Assembly: GCA_963682025.1 (NCBI GenBank)
Contig: OY821517.1
Span: forward strand, 18,626,048 to 18,690,047
DNA: 64,000 nucleotides
Source of the DNA: Cordilura impudica
Taxonomy: Eukaryota; Arthropoda; Insecta; Diptera; Scathophagidae
Reading direction: 5' to 3'
Below, one piece after another: positions 47,743-58,907 of this stretch. Both the position numbers and the translations under genes were made by a program. Within the stretch, counting starts at the first letter, position 1, and each line of letters starts with the position of its first letter. The notes below the pieces were generated by a model, which searched no databases, had not been told where the DNA came from, and worked only from the letters and a program-made list of their open reading frames with translations.

Positions 47743-47950
47743 TTAACAGAGTCCAGCCCTCGAAATACGAGTGCAAATTCTAGGAAATTTTATTTTTTCA
47801 TTCAAATTTTTTAATCTATTTATTTCATTAATTTATTTTATTATAATTATTTGTTGAACACACAGATATAAGAGTGTAAAGGTATTTGAACCACCTTGTA
47901 TGCCACCTAACTAAAGGTATGCTAATTTAAGGCAATTCAAAAATCAACAC
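47743..47950 (-). mobile_element. Non-autonomous Helitron (family N1), 5' truncated
   Basis: The 3' palindrome CTCGTATTTCGAG has one mismatch and is followed 12 nt later by GTTA instead of CTAG. The body shares ctaaaggtatgctaat and atcaacacagggc with the other copies. The TC end is absent. Confidence 0.6.
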
Positions 47951-48088
47951 AGGGCGTGTGCTATGCAGTCACTAATGAAATTGATCACGTTATTGTCGTT
48001 ATTGGTTTATGTCAAAAATTATTTTCCAATTCTCTATATCTATATGTACTCAGACATGAAGTGTAGTTTTATTACCACGTTATTAGCC

Positions 48089-49474
48089 TTGTAACGACAC
48101 GTTTTCCGCACTATGCTGGGGCAACCTCAGCGTGCCCAGGGTTCGTTACCTTTATTTATTTCCGACTAAAATAAGAATAAAAAAAAACACATCACTTCGT
48201 TTTCAACGACTTTATAAACCGCACTTTATTTATACACAAACTATACACCGAGTCTGATACTACTGGGACCGTCAACTATTCCGTATGACCATCAACTATT
48301 CCTGTCCAACTGATGGTGGCGTTACGCTCTGTCAGTTCAGGGTGAGCTCAGGTCGTTATACTTTAACAGGGGGTAGAGATCACCTGGTTGATGTTGGTAT
48401 AACAATCTTTCAACCGGTGATGGCCCCGTTGTATGACAGTATGTCTGGTCTAATCAGAGAAGGAAACCCTAAACCACCGATTGATCCAGCTGTTACTGTG
48501 TGAGAACGACGCTCTCCGTCAGACTCTCACAAAAGGATAGAGATCACCAGGCTGATGTTGATAGAACAATCTTTCAACCGGTGATGGCCCTGTTGTATGA
48601 CAGTATGTCTGGTCTATTCGGAGAAGGAAACCCTATACCACCGATTGATCCAGTCGTTACTGCGAGTCAATCCCGTCCGTTTGTCGGGTTAAAGTTAAGG
48701 CTGGAGATCACCTGGTTGATGTTGATATAACAATCTTTCAACCGGTGATCGTCCCAGTTAGTTGCCAGTAAGTTTGATCTAATCGGCGAAGGAAACCCTA
48801 TGACACCGATTGATCCAATGGTTACTGGGGTCAGCGTAGTCTAAGTCGTTATTCTGTGTATAGCCCAATGGAGTGATGTTGGTATAACAATCTTTCACTC
48901 CAAGTGACTGCACTCAGGTCTTCAGGTGGTTGTATTCTACTGATGATGGAAACCCAATATGTCAGTAGACTACGACCTTACCTTCTGGCCGTCCACTGGC
49001 TAATTAAATTTTTCTGTTTACTGCATCGCCTTTTATACTGTTCGGCTACAGTAAATAAAGCTTTCAACATCGCGTGGTGGATATTAACAGTGTGTAAACT
49101 GTTAACATTACTGAAGCTTTTCTCTTTACATTATCTTAATTAACTTAACATCATTAATGTATAATGCACTAGCTTTAAGCTCTTATGTTACATCAATAAT
49201 ATTGTAATTCATTTAATTCTAAATCATCTTAATATAATCATATAATATAATGCTATGTCTATAATAACATAAAAGGTCATTTAATTCGAGTTGCCTTTAT
49301 CCCTACAAGATTTGTATAATACTGTGTGTATACTAACATAAATTTCTTTAATTCATTTTCTTTTTTTAGTTAACATGAGAACTTAGTATAATAAAATAAT
49401 ATAAAAAATATAAATAATATAAACGGCTGACTTCTTGTGTGGTAAGAACAAGCTAAGCGCCTTTTACTCGTCAA
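48089..49474 (-). mobile_element. Solo LTR, 1.39 kb
   Basis: Starts TTGTAACGACACGTTTTCCG and ends CTTTTACTCGTCAA on the plus strand (TTG...CAA ends). AGCC, or AGCCT counting one shared T, is present on both sides (48085-48088, 49475-49478). Removing the insert plus one AGCC restores the arm sequence ...ttagcctattgcgcaatg seen in the mirror arm. The minus strand has TATAAATAAAG near 48230 and AATAAATAAAG near 48160 close to its ...GTCGTTACAA end, compatible with a promoter and poly(A) signal. No internal coding region or second LTR, hence solo. Family (gypsy versus BEL) unknown. Confidence 0.7.
48340..48905. repeat. ~164-bp tandem repeat inside the solo LTR
   Basis: The block GATCACCTGGTTGATGTTGG and what follows (aacaatctttcaaccggtgat, gtatgacagtatgtctggtc, ggaaaccctataccaccgattgatcca) starts at 48378, 48542 and 48706, and a partial at about 48863. 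Spacing is 164, 164 and 157 bp. It is visibly richer in G+C than its surroundings. Open frames through it are by-products. Confidence 0.9.
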
Positions 49475-49834
49475 AGCCTATTGCGCAATGAGACCAGAAA
49501 TGGAACATTTTTTTGATAAAATTTTTAAAAGTCCCTTTTTAAGTTTTAAAAAATTTTCTTAAACAAAATTTAAAAAAATGGATCTCGCACTCTAATGTTT
49601 TAGCAAATATATATTAGAGATTATCTGTGTGAAATTTTAAGTAAATTCCTCTGCCAGAATTTTTTTTACAATGATTAATTTTTTGCGGATTTCGAGAAAA
49701 ATTAGATTTTTGTGAAATATTCAGTAAATGCACTCTTTGTAAATACTTTGTATCAAAAATTAATTACTTTTCTTCTTTTAAATGTTGTTTTATCTTAATA
49801 GCCTAGGGTTTCGGAAAAAAATAATATGACCCCA

Positions 49835-51569
49835 TTAACCCACTTGGACTTGCTTTTGGAGTCCGCATTTATGAAATATATACAAAAAAAAAATACCTTC
49901 TAAAAATGGACTGTTATAGTAAACGGGATGAAACCTTTATTATTGGTTGAGAAATAAAATTCTGCTATATTTCTGTCGTTTTCTGGAATAACCGCGTATG
50001 CCCATTTTTGTCAGTTTTGAGTTAATGATGCCAAATCTATTAATTTTTAACGCTCTTTACATGTGTTAAATTAAAAAAAAAAAATATTGGCCATTTCTGA
50101 GTTTTTTCTTTAAATAACGATGTAAATTAAATGTTTATTAATTTAATTTGCAGCACTAACGACGTATGTCAACTTACGTTTGATCGCTGACATATAATTT
50201 TCTCAGAAAACGACACATAGCGACATACGTTGTTATTAATGAAAAAAAATGCAAAATAATTTCGGATTAGTTTTCAGTGTATAACCACTTATAAAAAACT
50301 GTGTGTTTATTATTTATTTTTTGTCACTATTATTCTTGATACGTTGTTATATTATCATCCTAAGTCCCGTTAACTTTTTGTTGATGCACAAAGAATTCCA
50401 TTTTTCAAGCAAGAACACCTTATGTCTACATGGGTGGTTGCATTGGTAGTTTTCTTTTCCAAAGAAAACGACGTTTGTCGACATAAGTTGTTTTATCTGC
50501 ACACACTTTAAATGTAATTTACATATGGTTTTTTCGTCCTTCTATAGTATCCTCTGAAGATTTTTGACTCAAAATTTTATATAAAGTATTTATTGCCCAT
50601 ATCTACAGGACCGTTAAATAAAAAGCTCTAAAATCTTTATATCGAGCCCATAATTTCAAATATAATTTTTGGCTCCCCTGAACATTCTGATTTTATGACA
50701 TACGCGGTTATTCTAGAAAACCACAGATTTGTGAAACTAATCGAAAATAGAAAATTCATTCACCCAGTAAATTTGACAAATAATGATTTAAGCGGTTTTG
50801 TGTCCCAGAAAACTAAAAATTGTTTCAGCTGTTTTAGTATTTCTGCAAAAATTTTTATTTCCTCCATCGACACGGGAATCCAATGAAGATTTTAAAAAGA
50901 GTTACAATTTCTGCAAGGAATTTTTTGTCGTAAACGATACTGCCGTAAGAGGCGTTAAATTCATAAAAGATTTGCATAAAGTGTTAACAAATAATGTAGA
51001 AGAAAAGCAGTTTTTACTCCAGATAGTAGCATCATACAAGAAACATCATCCTTCCTGTACAAAGTCAAGTTCAATTCGCCAATGTTCAGTTAGAGCTCAA
51101 CAATGTTCCTATTTTATTTGGAAAAATATAAATAGTTTTTAAAAATAAAATAATTTTATAATAAAATTGGTTAACAGTTGTTTTAATTTATATTCGCGGG
51201 CCGTTGCACCACAGATATATCACGATGGATTATTTTGATCCTAGGAACACCGGTTAATAAAAAAAATTAACCGAATTACATTTCCTAAATTCTAAATAGT
51301 GGTTTTTCATCGAGTTTAATAGAAAAACTCGTTTGGGGTAAACTTTATTTAAAACAATCTTAAAATCCAAAGCTGGCCTTGCCAAATAATGGGTTAACGT
51401 TCTCGGATTTATCACAAATTTTGGGAACGGAAGATATACATATTTGCTTATAATATTTTAAGTAACGCTTTTAAAAATTCGACAGTATTTGCAAAATATT
51501 TGAATTTTTTGAATAAATTGTCTTTTATTAGCTTGGGGTCATATGTGACCCCAAGTCCAAAAGGGTTAA
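49835..51569. mobile_element. piggyBac-type core, copy 2, with inner insertion
   Basis: TTAA at 49835-49838 and 51566-51569. Left end CCCACTTGGACTTGC; right end in reverse complement CCCTTTTGGACTTGGGGTCA, CATATGACCCC. The block from about 51095 to 51569 is colinear with 28760-29211 of copy 1. The frame at 50798-51142 (VKFIKDLHKVLTNN, EEKQFLLQIVASYKKHHPSC) may be transposase-derived, but I cannot place it in a known domain. A further inverted-repeat element seems to sit at 49978-50721. Confidence 0.65.
49978..50721. repeat. Inner element with inverted ends
   Basis: GTTTTCTGGAATAACCGCGT at 49978 is mirrored by ACGCGGTTATTCTAGAAAAC ending at 50721, one mismatch in 20. Between them the word AACGTATGTCGACATACGTT in degraded form occurs three times (50157-50187, 50209-50244, 50459-50494). 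Class unknown; absent from core copy 1. Confidence 0.45.
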
Positions 51570-52195
51570 TGGTGTCATAATATTTTTTTCCGAAACCCTA
51601 GGCTATTAAGATAAAGTATAACATTTAAAAGTAGAAATGTGATGAGTTTTCGATACAAAGTATTTAGAAAGAGTAGATTTACCAAATATTTCACAAAAAT
51701 ATCGTTTTTCTCGAAATCCACAAAAAATAAATCCTTGTAAAAAAATTTTAGCGGAGGAATGCACCTACAAATTCACTTAGTTAAACTATAACATGGATTT
51801 AACAAAACCTTAAAGTGCTAAGATCCATTTTTTTAAATTTTGTTTAAGAAAAGTTTTTAAAACTTGAAAAAGAACTTTTAAGAATTGTATCGAAAAAATT
51901 ACTTATTTTCGGTCTCATTGCGCAATAGGTTAGGAACGTGGTAATAAAACAATACTTCATATTGGAGTACTTATAAGTATATAGACTGAAAGAAAACTAT
52001 GGCTTTAATCAATTTCTCAAAGTTGAAAAAATTGCCATCAAATTTCATAACCTAGTGCTTTTTGGCACAAAAGTGGTCTGGGGCATTTGCTATTTCTTAG
52101 CGAGTTTTTATTCGATTTTGTAGTTGTATAGCCTTTTGAAAAGGTAATTTAATACTAAAATCGATTCATATAACAACTCGTTGAAAAAATTAAAC
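51570..52195 (-). repeat. Right arm of fold-back composite, copy 2
   Basis: Reverse complement of the copy-1 left arm (28018-28623) along its whole length: gaaaccctaggctatt, ttctcgaaatccacaaaaaataaat, ggtctcattgcgcaatag, catcaaatttcataacctagtg, gggcatttgctatttcttagcgag and aacaactcgttgaaaaaattaa. Confidence 0.75.
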
Positions 52196-52399
52196 TGTAG
52201 AACGAAATTTTTGTAAAATCTTAAAAAAATTCATATTTTCCCCATATAAACACACTTCGGGTACTTTGGGCGCCACTAGGCACCAGAAGGCACCGTCGGA
52301 TCGAGCTGAAAAATTAAAACCGCATTTGTGATAGCAAACCTCATATTTTAGATAGAAGATATACTAAGAATTAAAAAAAAATCCCATACAAGCTGCGAC

Positions 52400-52775
52400 C
52401 AGTCTAATGCACATGTTCCATTACGTATAAACATTTTTCACTATGTTTAGTTTTTTATACTAAATTTTATTAGAGTATCTTTATATTTGGGTACGTCATA
52501 CCTCTTAGTAGTCTAGAGGGTCTAAATTGAATACCAACTTGCTCGAAATAATGGCAAACCATATTATCCTAATATTTCCAATATAAATTGTTTATTTTGT
52601 GATTTCAACAGACAGACGGACAGATGGACATCGCTTTATCGACTCCAGTTGCTATACGGATCAAGAATATACATACTTTCTGGGGTCGGAAATAATATTT
52701 TCGATACGTTACAAATGGAATGGCAAACTGATATATACCCTCTGTATATTGGAGGCTATAACAACAATTTTTTTT
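52400..52775. repeat. HINE-2 fragment
   Basis: ggtacgtcatacctc, ccaacttgctcgaaataatgg, attgtttattttgtgatttc, acagacggacagatggacatcgc, tacggatcaagaatatac and aaactgatatataccctctgtatattgga: same order as 15536-16022 and 36230-36572. Confidence 0.6.
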
Positions 52776-54366
52776 GAGGGCCAGCAAGATGTCTTTTCGG
52801 GAAAATACTTTTTGTATACTTTTTATCGATCATTAAACTTATTTAAAAATTTCTTTTCACTTTATTAATTAAAAAAAATTCACAAACGACAACTGTTCAC
52901 AAAAAATTTATCTTCTTTTATGAAATAGGCCATACAATATAAGAACAAAACAAGATTGACCTTGAATGAAATAAATGAGATTCGTTAAACGAGTTTATGT
53001 AGGAAAAGATGTAAATGCTTTGGTTGACAATGCTCCAAAAATTGCTAATAGAGTATCAACTGACAGCTATTATTGTTTTGCTAGTTGCGATGATATTAAG
53101 AGAAATTATGTGTAGGAGTAATAAGAACCGATTAGCCAGAGTAGTTAATTAAAAAAACAATGATAAGTGCACTCATTAAAAGAATAAATGTATATGAAAC
53201 GCACAGAAAATGTACCAAAAAATGGGTAAAAAGTGCAACTAAAACCAAAAAAAAATATTAAATCTAATAATTTTAAATATCTTAGGACTAAAATATTCAA
53301 TTCCAATTTTTTATTTATGTATTGATTTACTCCATTGGATTACATATGTATATAATATACAGATATTAGAAAATTTGCCTCAAATATAGCCCAACTTCAA
53401 AACGCTAAACATTAACAATACGAACCATTTGGGGATTTTGGACTACTAATAGTTTACATTCATTTCCCGTTGGTTTCATGCGGAAGGAGGTTCGAAGACC
53501 TAAAATTTGTTGCACAGTGTTATATGAATAATTCTTTAACCTTAAACTCATAATAATTCTTATGAAAACTAACAAAAAAAAAGTTTTCAGCATTAAAAAA
53601 CATCAATAAATTACTGAATTTCTACTGAAAAATTGTTTTTGGAAGATCATATAAATCATTATTCTTGAAAATATTTAAGATTCACACGAGAGTGAATTTA
53701 TACACAAACAAATTGTATTTAACAACATCGTCAAAATCATTTTCGTGTTAGTTAATTAAAGCTACCTTTAATACACCGAGAAAAAGAAATTGAAAAAGAA
53801 GAAAATATATTTCCTTCCTCTCCTCTCATCTATTACCTGTAATTCGGATTTATTTTATAAATTTTTAAGGCTGCAAAATGGAATGAAAGCATAAACATTA
53901 GAGTATCTTAAGTTGTGTAGGATCAGAAAAAAAAGTTATTCCTTCCGAAATTAAACCTAAGTATGATGCTTCCTAAAAAATTTTCGAATATAGCAATAAC
54001 TACCCGTGAGATAAACTGAAAACCCCTAAAAAATTTGTATTTTTATGACTAGTAAAATAGCTTAATCAATTTCAGAGAGTCCATAATGAATGGATACAAA
54101 AAATTACTATTCTGAAACGATCTCTTTCGAGTTTCGTAAAACTTGATATACACATTTGGGCAATTCACAATGGGTATTGTATCGTGGTATCTGTTGTATC
54201 GTGTATTACTTTACAATAGTGTAAAATTGTTGTTGGTAATTTTCATTCAAAAATCTGATACAACGATACATATCATAACATATCAGTCACAAGTGAATAC
54301 CAGTTTTTATGAAAAAGAAAAAACAAAAACATACAATTTTATCAGCATAAATAATGATAAAATAAA
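52776..54366. other. No recognisable feature
   Basis: AT-rich; open frames up to 76 codons lack motifs. Confidence 0.45.
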
Positions 54367-55083
54367 CATGTAAGAAAATTATAGTCGATCCAGACCGACT
54401 ATACGATAGCCTATACCATGGTTTAGAGACCCTATATCTTCGGTCCAACTAAATGGATATAGAAAATAAGCATAAACTAAATTTGATTGGCATTCTTATT
54501 AATTTTTTTGGCTGCAGATATGAAAAAGTTCTTATCGGATGCTATATTTATATGGGGACTAGGTCGAAAATGGACCGATCCTGACTATATTTGGTAAAGT
54601 CACTTATATTTAGAAAAAATATATACAAACCAAATTTGAGAAAAATTTGTGCAATATTTTTTGTTTTTTGATAGATTTAAGTGAAGATCGGGAAGCAGCT
54701 CTATGTGGGGCCTATGACTAAGAATTGTCCTATAAGGATTATTTTTGGACTACTAATTATTGGATATAATAAAATATACAAACCCAATTTGACTGAAATC
54801 TATATGATAATTTGGATCTTATGGCAATTTATGTCGATTTCATAGGGGTCAATTGTATGGGCACTAGGTCTGAAAATAGACCGAATTTCACCAATTTTAA
54901 TAGTGTTCATCATATGTCCGATAAAAGCTTATATACCAAATTTCATGAAAATATATTCATATATATAGTTTGATTACAAAGTTTACATGGACACACAAAC
55001 AGACAGACGGACAGACGGACGGACGGACGGACGGAAAAGTGATTCTGAGTCGATATAATACATAGTGGTATATGGTATAAAAA
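54367..55083 (-). mobile_element. HINE-1 element, inverted (duplication copy 1)
   Basis: Begins CATGTAAGAAAATTATAG, hairpin AGTCGATCCAGACCGACT, ATAGCCTATACCATGG. The far end is shortened by about 60 bp, missing the acagcagcacaaag...cccaaacc block, before catagtggtatatgg. From 54665 on it is nearly identical to 56030 onward. Confidence 0.85.
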
Positions 55084-55238
55084 CTATATACAAAATAGAA
55101 CCTAGGACACTTAACTGAGGAACACCTGCTTTGATTTTAAAGTCATCAGTGGTATGACTTTTAAACTTTACTCGAAAACTTCTACTGATTAGGTACGATT
55201 CCAGGACCCTGTAACAATTTGATGGAAACATTTCGTTT
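55084..55238 (-). pseudogene. Jockey-like LINE RT fragment (duplication copy 1)
   Basis: The minus strand reads SYLISRSFRVKFKSHTTDD and FKIKAGVPQLSVLGSILY, the RT segment around the (A)GVPQGSVLGPILY motif with Gly to Leu and Pro to Ser changes. Practically identical to 56511-56655. Confidence 0.8.
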
Positions 55239-56029
55239 TTTATACCCTATACCACTATGTGGTTTGGGTATAATGACTTTGTGCTGCTGTTTGTAACAAC
55301 CAAAAATATTTGACCTAGACCCATCTTTAATTATACCGATCGAATCAGAATCACTTTCTGAGTTGATTTAACAATGTCCGTCCGTCCGTCCGTCCGTCCG
55401 TCCGTCTGTGTGTCCATGTAAAGCTTGTAATCAAACTGCAGGTCGCAAATATGAATATATTTTGACGAAATTTGGTATATAAGCTTTTATCGGCCATGGG
55501 ATGAACGCTATTGAAATCGGTGAGAATCGGTCCATGTTCAGACCTAGCCCCCATACAAATTACCCATATGAAATCGACATAAATTGCCATAAGATCCAAA
55601 TTGTCATATAGATCTTACTCAAATTTGGGTTTGTATGCGTTCATTACATCCACTAATGAGTAGTCCAAAAATGATCCCTTTAACCCCATATAGAGGTGCT
55701 TCCCGATCTTCACTTAAATCTATTAAAAAACAAAAATATTGCACTGATTCTTCTCAAATTTTGTTTGTACATATTTTTGCAAAATACAAGAGACTTTACC
55801 AAACATGATCAGGATCGGTCCATTTTTGGACCTAGTCCCTTTATACATATAGCATCCGATATGAACTTTTTCATATCTGCAGCCAAAAAAATTAATAAAA
55901 ATCCCACTCAAATTTGGTTTTTGCTTATTTTCAATGTCCAGTTAGTTGGGCCTAAGAGATAGGGTTTCTAAACGCATGGTATAGGGTATCGTATAGTCGG
56001 TCTAGACAGACTATAATTTTCTTACTTGT
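55239..56029 (+). mobile_element. HINE-1 element, full length
   Basis: ATACCCTATACCACTATGTGG to TTTTCTTACTTGTT, with matching subterminal TGGTATAGGGTAT and hairpin GTCGGTCTAGACAGAC. Seven-unit GTCC microsatellite at 55377-55406. It lies exactly at the junction of the tandem duplication. Confidence 0.9.
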
Positions 56030-56510
56030 TTTTTTGATAGATTTAAGTGAAGATCGGGAAGCAGCTCTATGTGGAGCCTATGACTAAGAATTGTCCTATA
56101 AGGATTATTTTTGGACTACTAATTATTGGATATAATAAAACATACAAACCCAATTTGACTGAGATCTATATGATAATTTGGATCTTATGGCAATTTATGT
56201 CGATTTGATAGGGGTCAATTGTATGGGCACTACGTCTGAAAATAGACCGAATTTCACCAATTTTAATAGCGTTCATCACATGTCCGATAAAAGCTTATAT
56301 ACCAAATTTCATGAAAATATATTCATATTTGCGACCTGTAGTTTGATTACAAAGTTTACATGGACACACAAACGGACAGACGGACAGACGGACGGACGGA
56401 AAAGTGATTCTGAGTCGAATAATAAAAGAAATATTTCAGGTAGCTACAAACTGCAGCACAAAGTCATTATACCCAAACCACATAGTGGTATATGGTATAA
56501 AAACTATATA
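56030..56510 (-). mobile_element. HINE-1 element, partial, inverted (duplication copy 2)
   Basis: Starts inside the element at tttttgatagatttaagtgaag and continues to ccaaaccacatagtggtatatgg. It lacks the hairpin end. Near-identical to 54665-55083, apart from the ~60-bp block that copy 1 has lost. Confidence 0.85.
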
Positions 56511-57720
56511 CAAAATAGAACCTAGGACACTTAACTGAGGAACACCTGCTTTGATTTTAAAGTCATCAGTGGTATGACTTTTAAACTTTACTCGAAAACT
56601 TCTACTGATTAGGTACGATTCCAGACCCTGTAACAATTTGATGTAAACATTTCGTTTTTTTTTATATAGTAGACCCTCCTGCCGCACTTTATCGGATGCG
56701 TGGGCAACGTCTTTGAAGATAGCCGAACAGTAATTCCTGTTTTAAAATGTTTTTATCCAATCCGTTATGCGATTTATCTCTTGTGACATGTTCTTTTCTT
56801 TCGAATAATTTAGATGGACACGGATGAAGACTTTTAGGTTTATAGGATGAAGCAATGTTTTGTCTTTGCCAGGCTTGTGGATCACAATAATCTGTGAGGT
56901 TTGAGAGTTTGGAAAAAAGCCATTCCGAAGCATTTCGTTGAATGAGGAGCTAAGATATACTCTTGCTGCCATTGATAGTTCTTTTTTAATTTTTGGCCAT
57001 ATTATAATACATCCGGGTGCACAATTCATCGGAGGTGAGCGTGATTGGGTTTACTGTGGCCTGGTTATTGTCAATATGTACATGTGAATTTGATAACCAT
57101 TGGTGCATGGTTTTGGCTGAAAAAAAGAATTTAAATACTCAAAAAAAGTTTCAGCTTTATCTTTGTCACTACGTGTTCAGTTATCACTAGATAGTTAAGT
57201 GGAAATTCGCCTTCAATTGGTGATTTTAATTTTTTCTTGCTTTCCATGGAGAAGGACGTTTAGAACAGCCAGGAGAATGATTTTCTAGTTCTAGAGTCTA
57301 GTCTCAACGCATCTCTTTGTATTTTACACTTAAATTGAGTCTAGACTTTGCTGCAGGGGATCGATGGGATTGTCATTCTCTTGTAAGGTGTCCCTTAGTG
57401 GTCACCTCCTGCAACCTCCGCAGCATTTATTATCGTTGAATTAAATATGTGCCACTTAAAGTCAATGCCAGTGTTCCCTTCATTATCCCGGGAAGAGTTG
57501 GTGTCAGTGCGACTGGATATATATTTGCGAAACTCTAACCGTTATGTCTTGGGTGAGGTTAGGTTATAGTTCTGATTATAAATGAGATTCTCTCGAAGGT
57601 ACAATGTGACAGGGGTGTGGTTCGAAAAGAGATGCTTATTATGTTTATTAAGTCTGGCTTATTCTTTAAATCTGTAGGCCAGTCTGAAGGTAGCTAAAAT
57701 TTTAATTACAATTTGTTGCA
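56511..57720 (-). pseudogene. Jockey-like LINE ORF2, RT and linker remnant
   Basis: Minus strand: a linker region at about 57230-57030 (PIEGEFPLN; NPITLTSDE), then YLSSSFNEMLRNGFFPNSQT, SQIIVIHKPGKDKT (57029-56742), a break, and GLESYLISRSFRVKFKSH with AGVPQLSVLGSILY (56687-56511). The RT fingers and palm edge are recognisable; most of the palm between them is deleted. The 57230-57720 part is assigned by continuity only. Confidence 0.65.
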
Positions 57721-57769
57721 TACGTCCATCCGAGAAACCAACATAGGCTCAGGATTAATTTTTTCGAAA

Positions 57770-58535
57770 TTCGGGGGAAAAACGGTCAAAAGGGTAAAAA
57801 TTTTACCTTTCTGCATCTTCTTAACATATTAATCTATATCTATGAATTTTGGTATACAGACTCCACCGAATACGTGGGCATCAGCCAAGAATGAAGTTAT
57901 TGATAATTTTAACGTCCAGGGGAGGAAAAACGACCAAAAAGTGGAAAAAGTGTACATTTGGTGTCTTCTGAAAAATAACGAATCTAGGAATAAGAAATAT
58001 AGTATGTGGATTCCACTAGAGATGGAAACATCAGATGAGAGGAAAATTTTTATGGAAATTCGGATCTCAAGGGAGGCGGTAAAAACGGCCAAAAAGGGTA
58101 AAATGGTACCTTTTAGCATCTTCTTAACATATTAACATATATATATGAATTTTGACATACAGACTCCACCGAATACGTGGTCATCAGTCAAGAATGATTT
58201 TATTGCTAATTCTAACGTCTATGGTATTGGTATCTTCTAAACAAATGAATATAAAATATAGTTTGAGGATCCCACTAGCGATAGAAACATCAGATGATAG
58301 GAAAACTTTTGGAAATTCGGATGTTAAGAGGGGAAAACGGCTCGTAAGTGTAAAAGGGCACCTTTTTTGTACCTTATTTACAAAGTAATTTTGGAAAATG
58401 AAATTTGATATGTAGATTCCACCCGAGACACAAACATCGAGCAAGAATAAAATTTGTTTTAATTAGAGCTTTTAGGTGGTAAAAACAGCCAAAATTGGGA
58501 AAACTGGTACTTTTCAACTGGTAAATGTTCATTTG
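57770..58535. repeat. ~150-bp tandem repeat with ~300-bp higher order
   Basis: The box GGTAAAAACGGCCAAAAAGG (with variants) recurs at about 57780, 57924, 58080, 58331 and 58474. Alternate units share a longer text (catcttcttaacatatta, cagactccaccgaatacgtgg) that intervening units lack, so the period is about 150 bp with a two-unit higher order of about 300 bp. One unit has lost about 50 bp. Open frames here are by-products. Confidence 0.75.
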
Positions 58536-58566
58536 AAAGAAAATTATAGTCGGTCTGGACCGAACA
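58536..58566 (-). repeat. HINE-1 3' terminus fragment
   Basis: GAAAATTATAGTCGGTCTGG with ACCGA: only the terminal hairpin of the family. Confidence 0.6.
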
Positions 58567-58574
58567 TTTATTTT

Positions 58575-58907
58575 TACAAACAAGTCTTATTTTTTATCTT
58601 TATATTTTGAATAATTTTCCAGTATGTGGCAATAGATTGGAAACTTCTACAAAATTCTAAATGTGCCATTTTTGTTTTTTTTATAATTTCGCGTTTAGTC
58701 CTAAAACTATCAATCACTCTATTGAAAGAAAACAAATTTGTTAGAAAAAACACAATTAAAAAAAAATAAACGAAAAAAGAAAATTTTTTTGTGATGCCAA
58801 CACTGTGGAAACTTTCAAACTTCTTTACCAGAGTTGTTTGGAACAATAAAAATAGAAGAAGGTGTGTATTACTATAAATGTAAAAACTCCTGACCATTAT
58901 TTAAATA
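58575..58907 (+). mobile_element. Tc1-like remnant, left flank of mariner insertion
   Basis: tgtggaaactttcaaacttctttaccagagttg parallels 7210-7245 of the first Tc1 copy. The segment runs up to the TA at 58906-58907 and resumes after 60215. Confidence 0.6.

Larger units (their letters stand above)
47975..49834 (+). repeat. Left arm of fold-back composite, copy 2 (LTR-invaded)
   Basis: 47975-48088 (gtactcagacatgaagtgtagttttattaccacg) and 49475-49834 (attgcgcaatgagaccagaaa ... gatttcgagaaaaattagat ... ctagggtttcgg) are one arm split by the solo LTR. The mirror arm is at 51570-52195. Confidence 0.75.

Noticed and set aside
48285..48730. Two adjacent 72-76-codon ORFs that look alike
   Set aside because: They are successive 164-bp tandem units inside the solo LTR; the similarity is at DNA level and the frame is accidental.
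55351..55962. Recurrent 60-115-codon ORFs (MDLMAIYVDFIGVICMG-type and MSGIAINFFGC-type)
   Set aside because: They recur in every HINE copy only because the DNA repeat recurs. Frames break at different places and composition is not protein-like.
57829..58444. Overlapping 80-97-codon ORFs on both strands
   Set aside because: They lie in the ~150-bp tandem array; frames on both strands and no domain motif.
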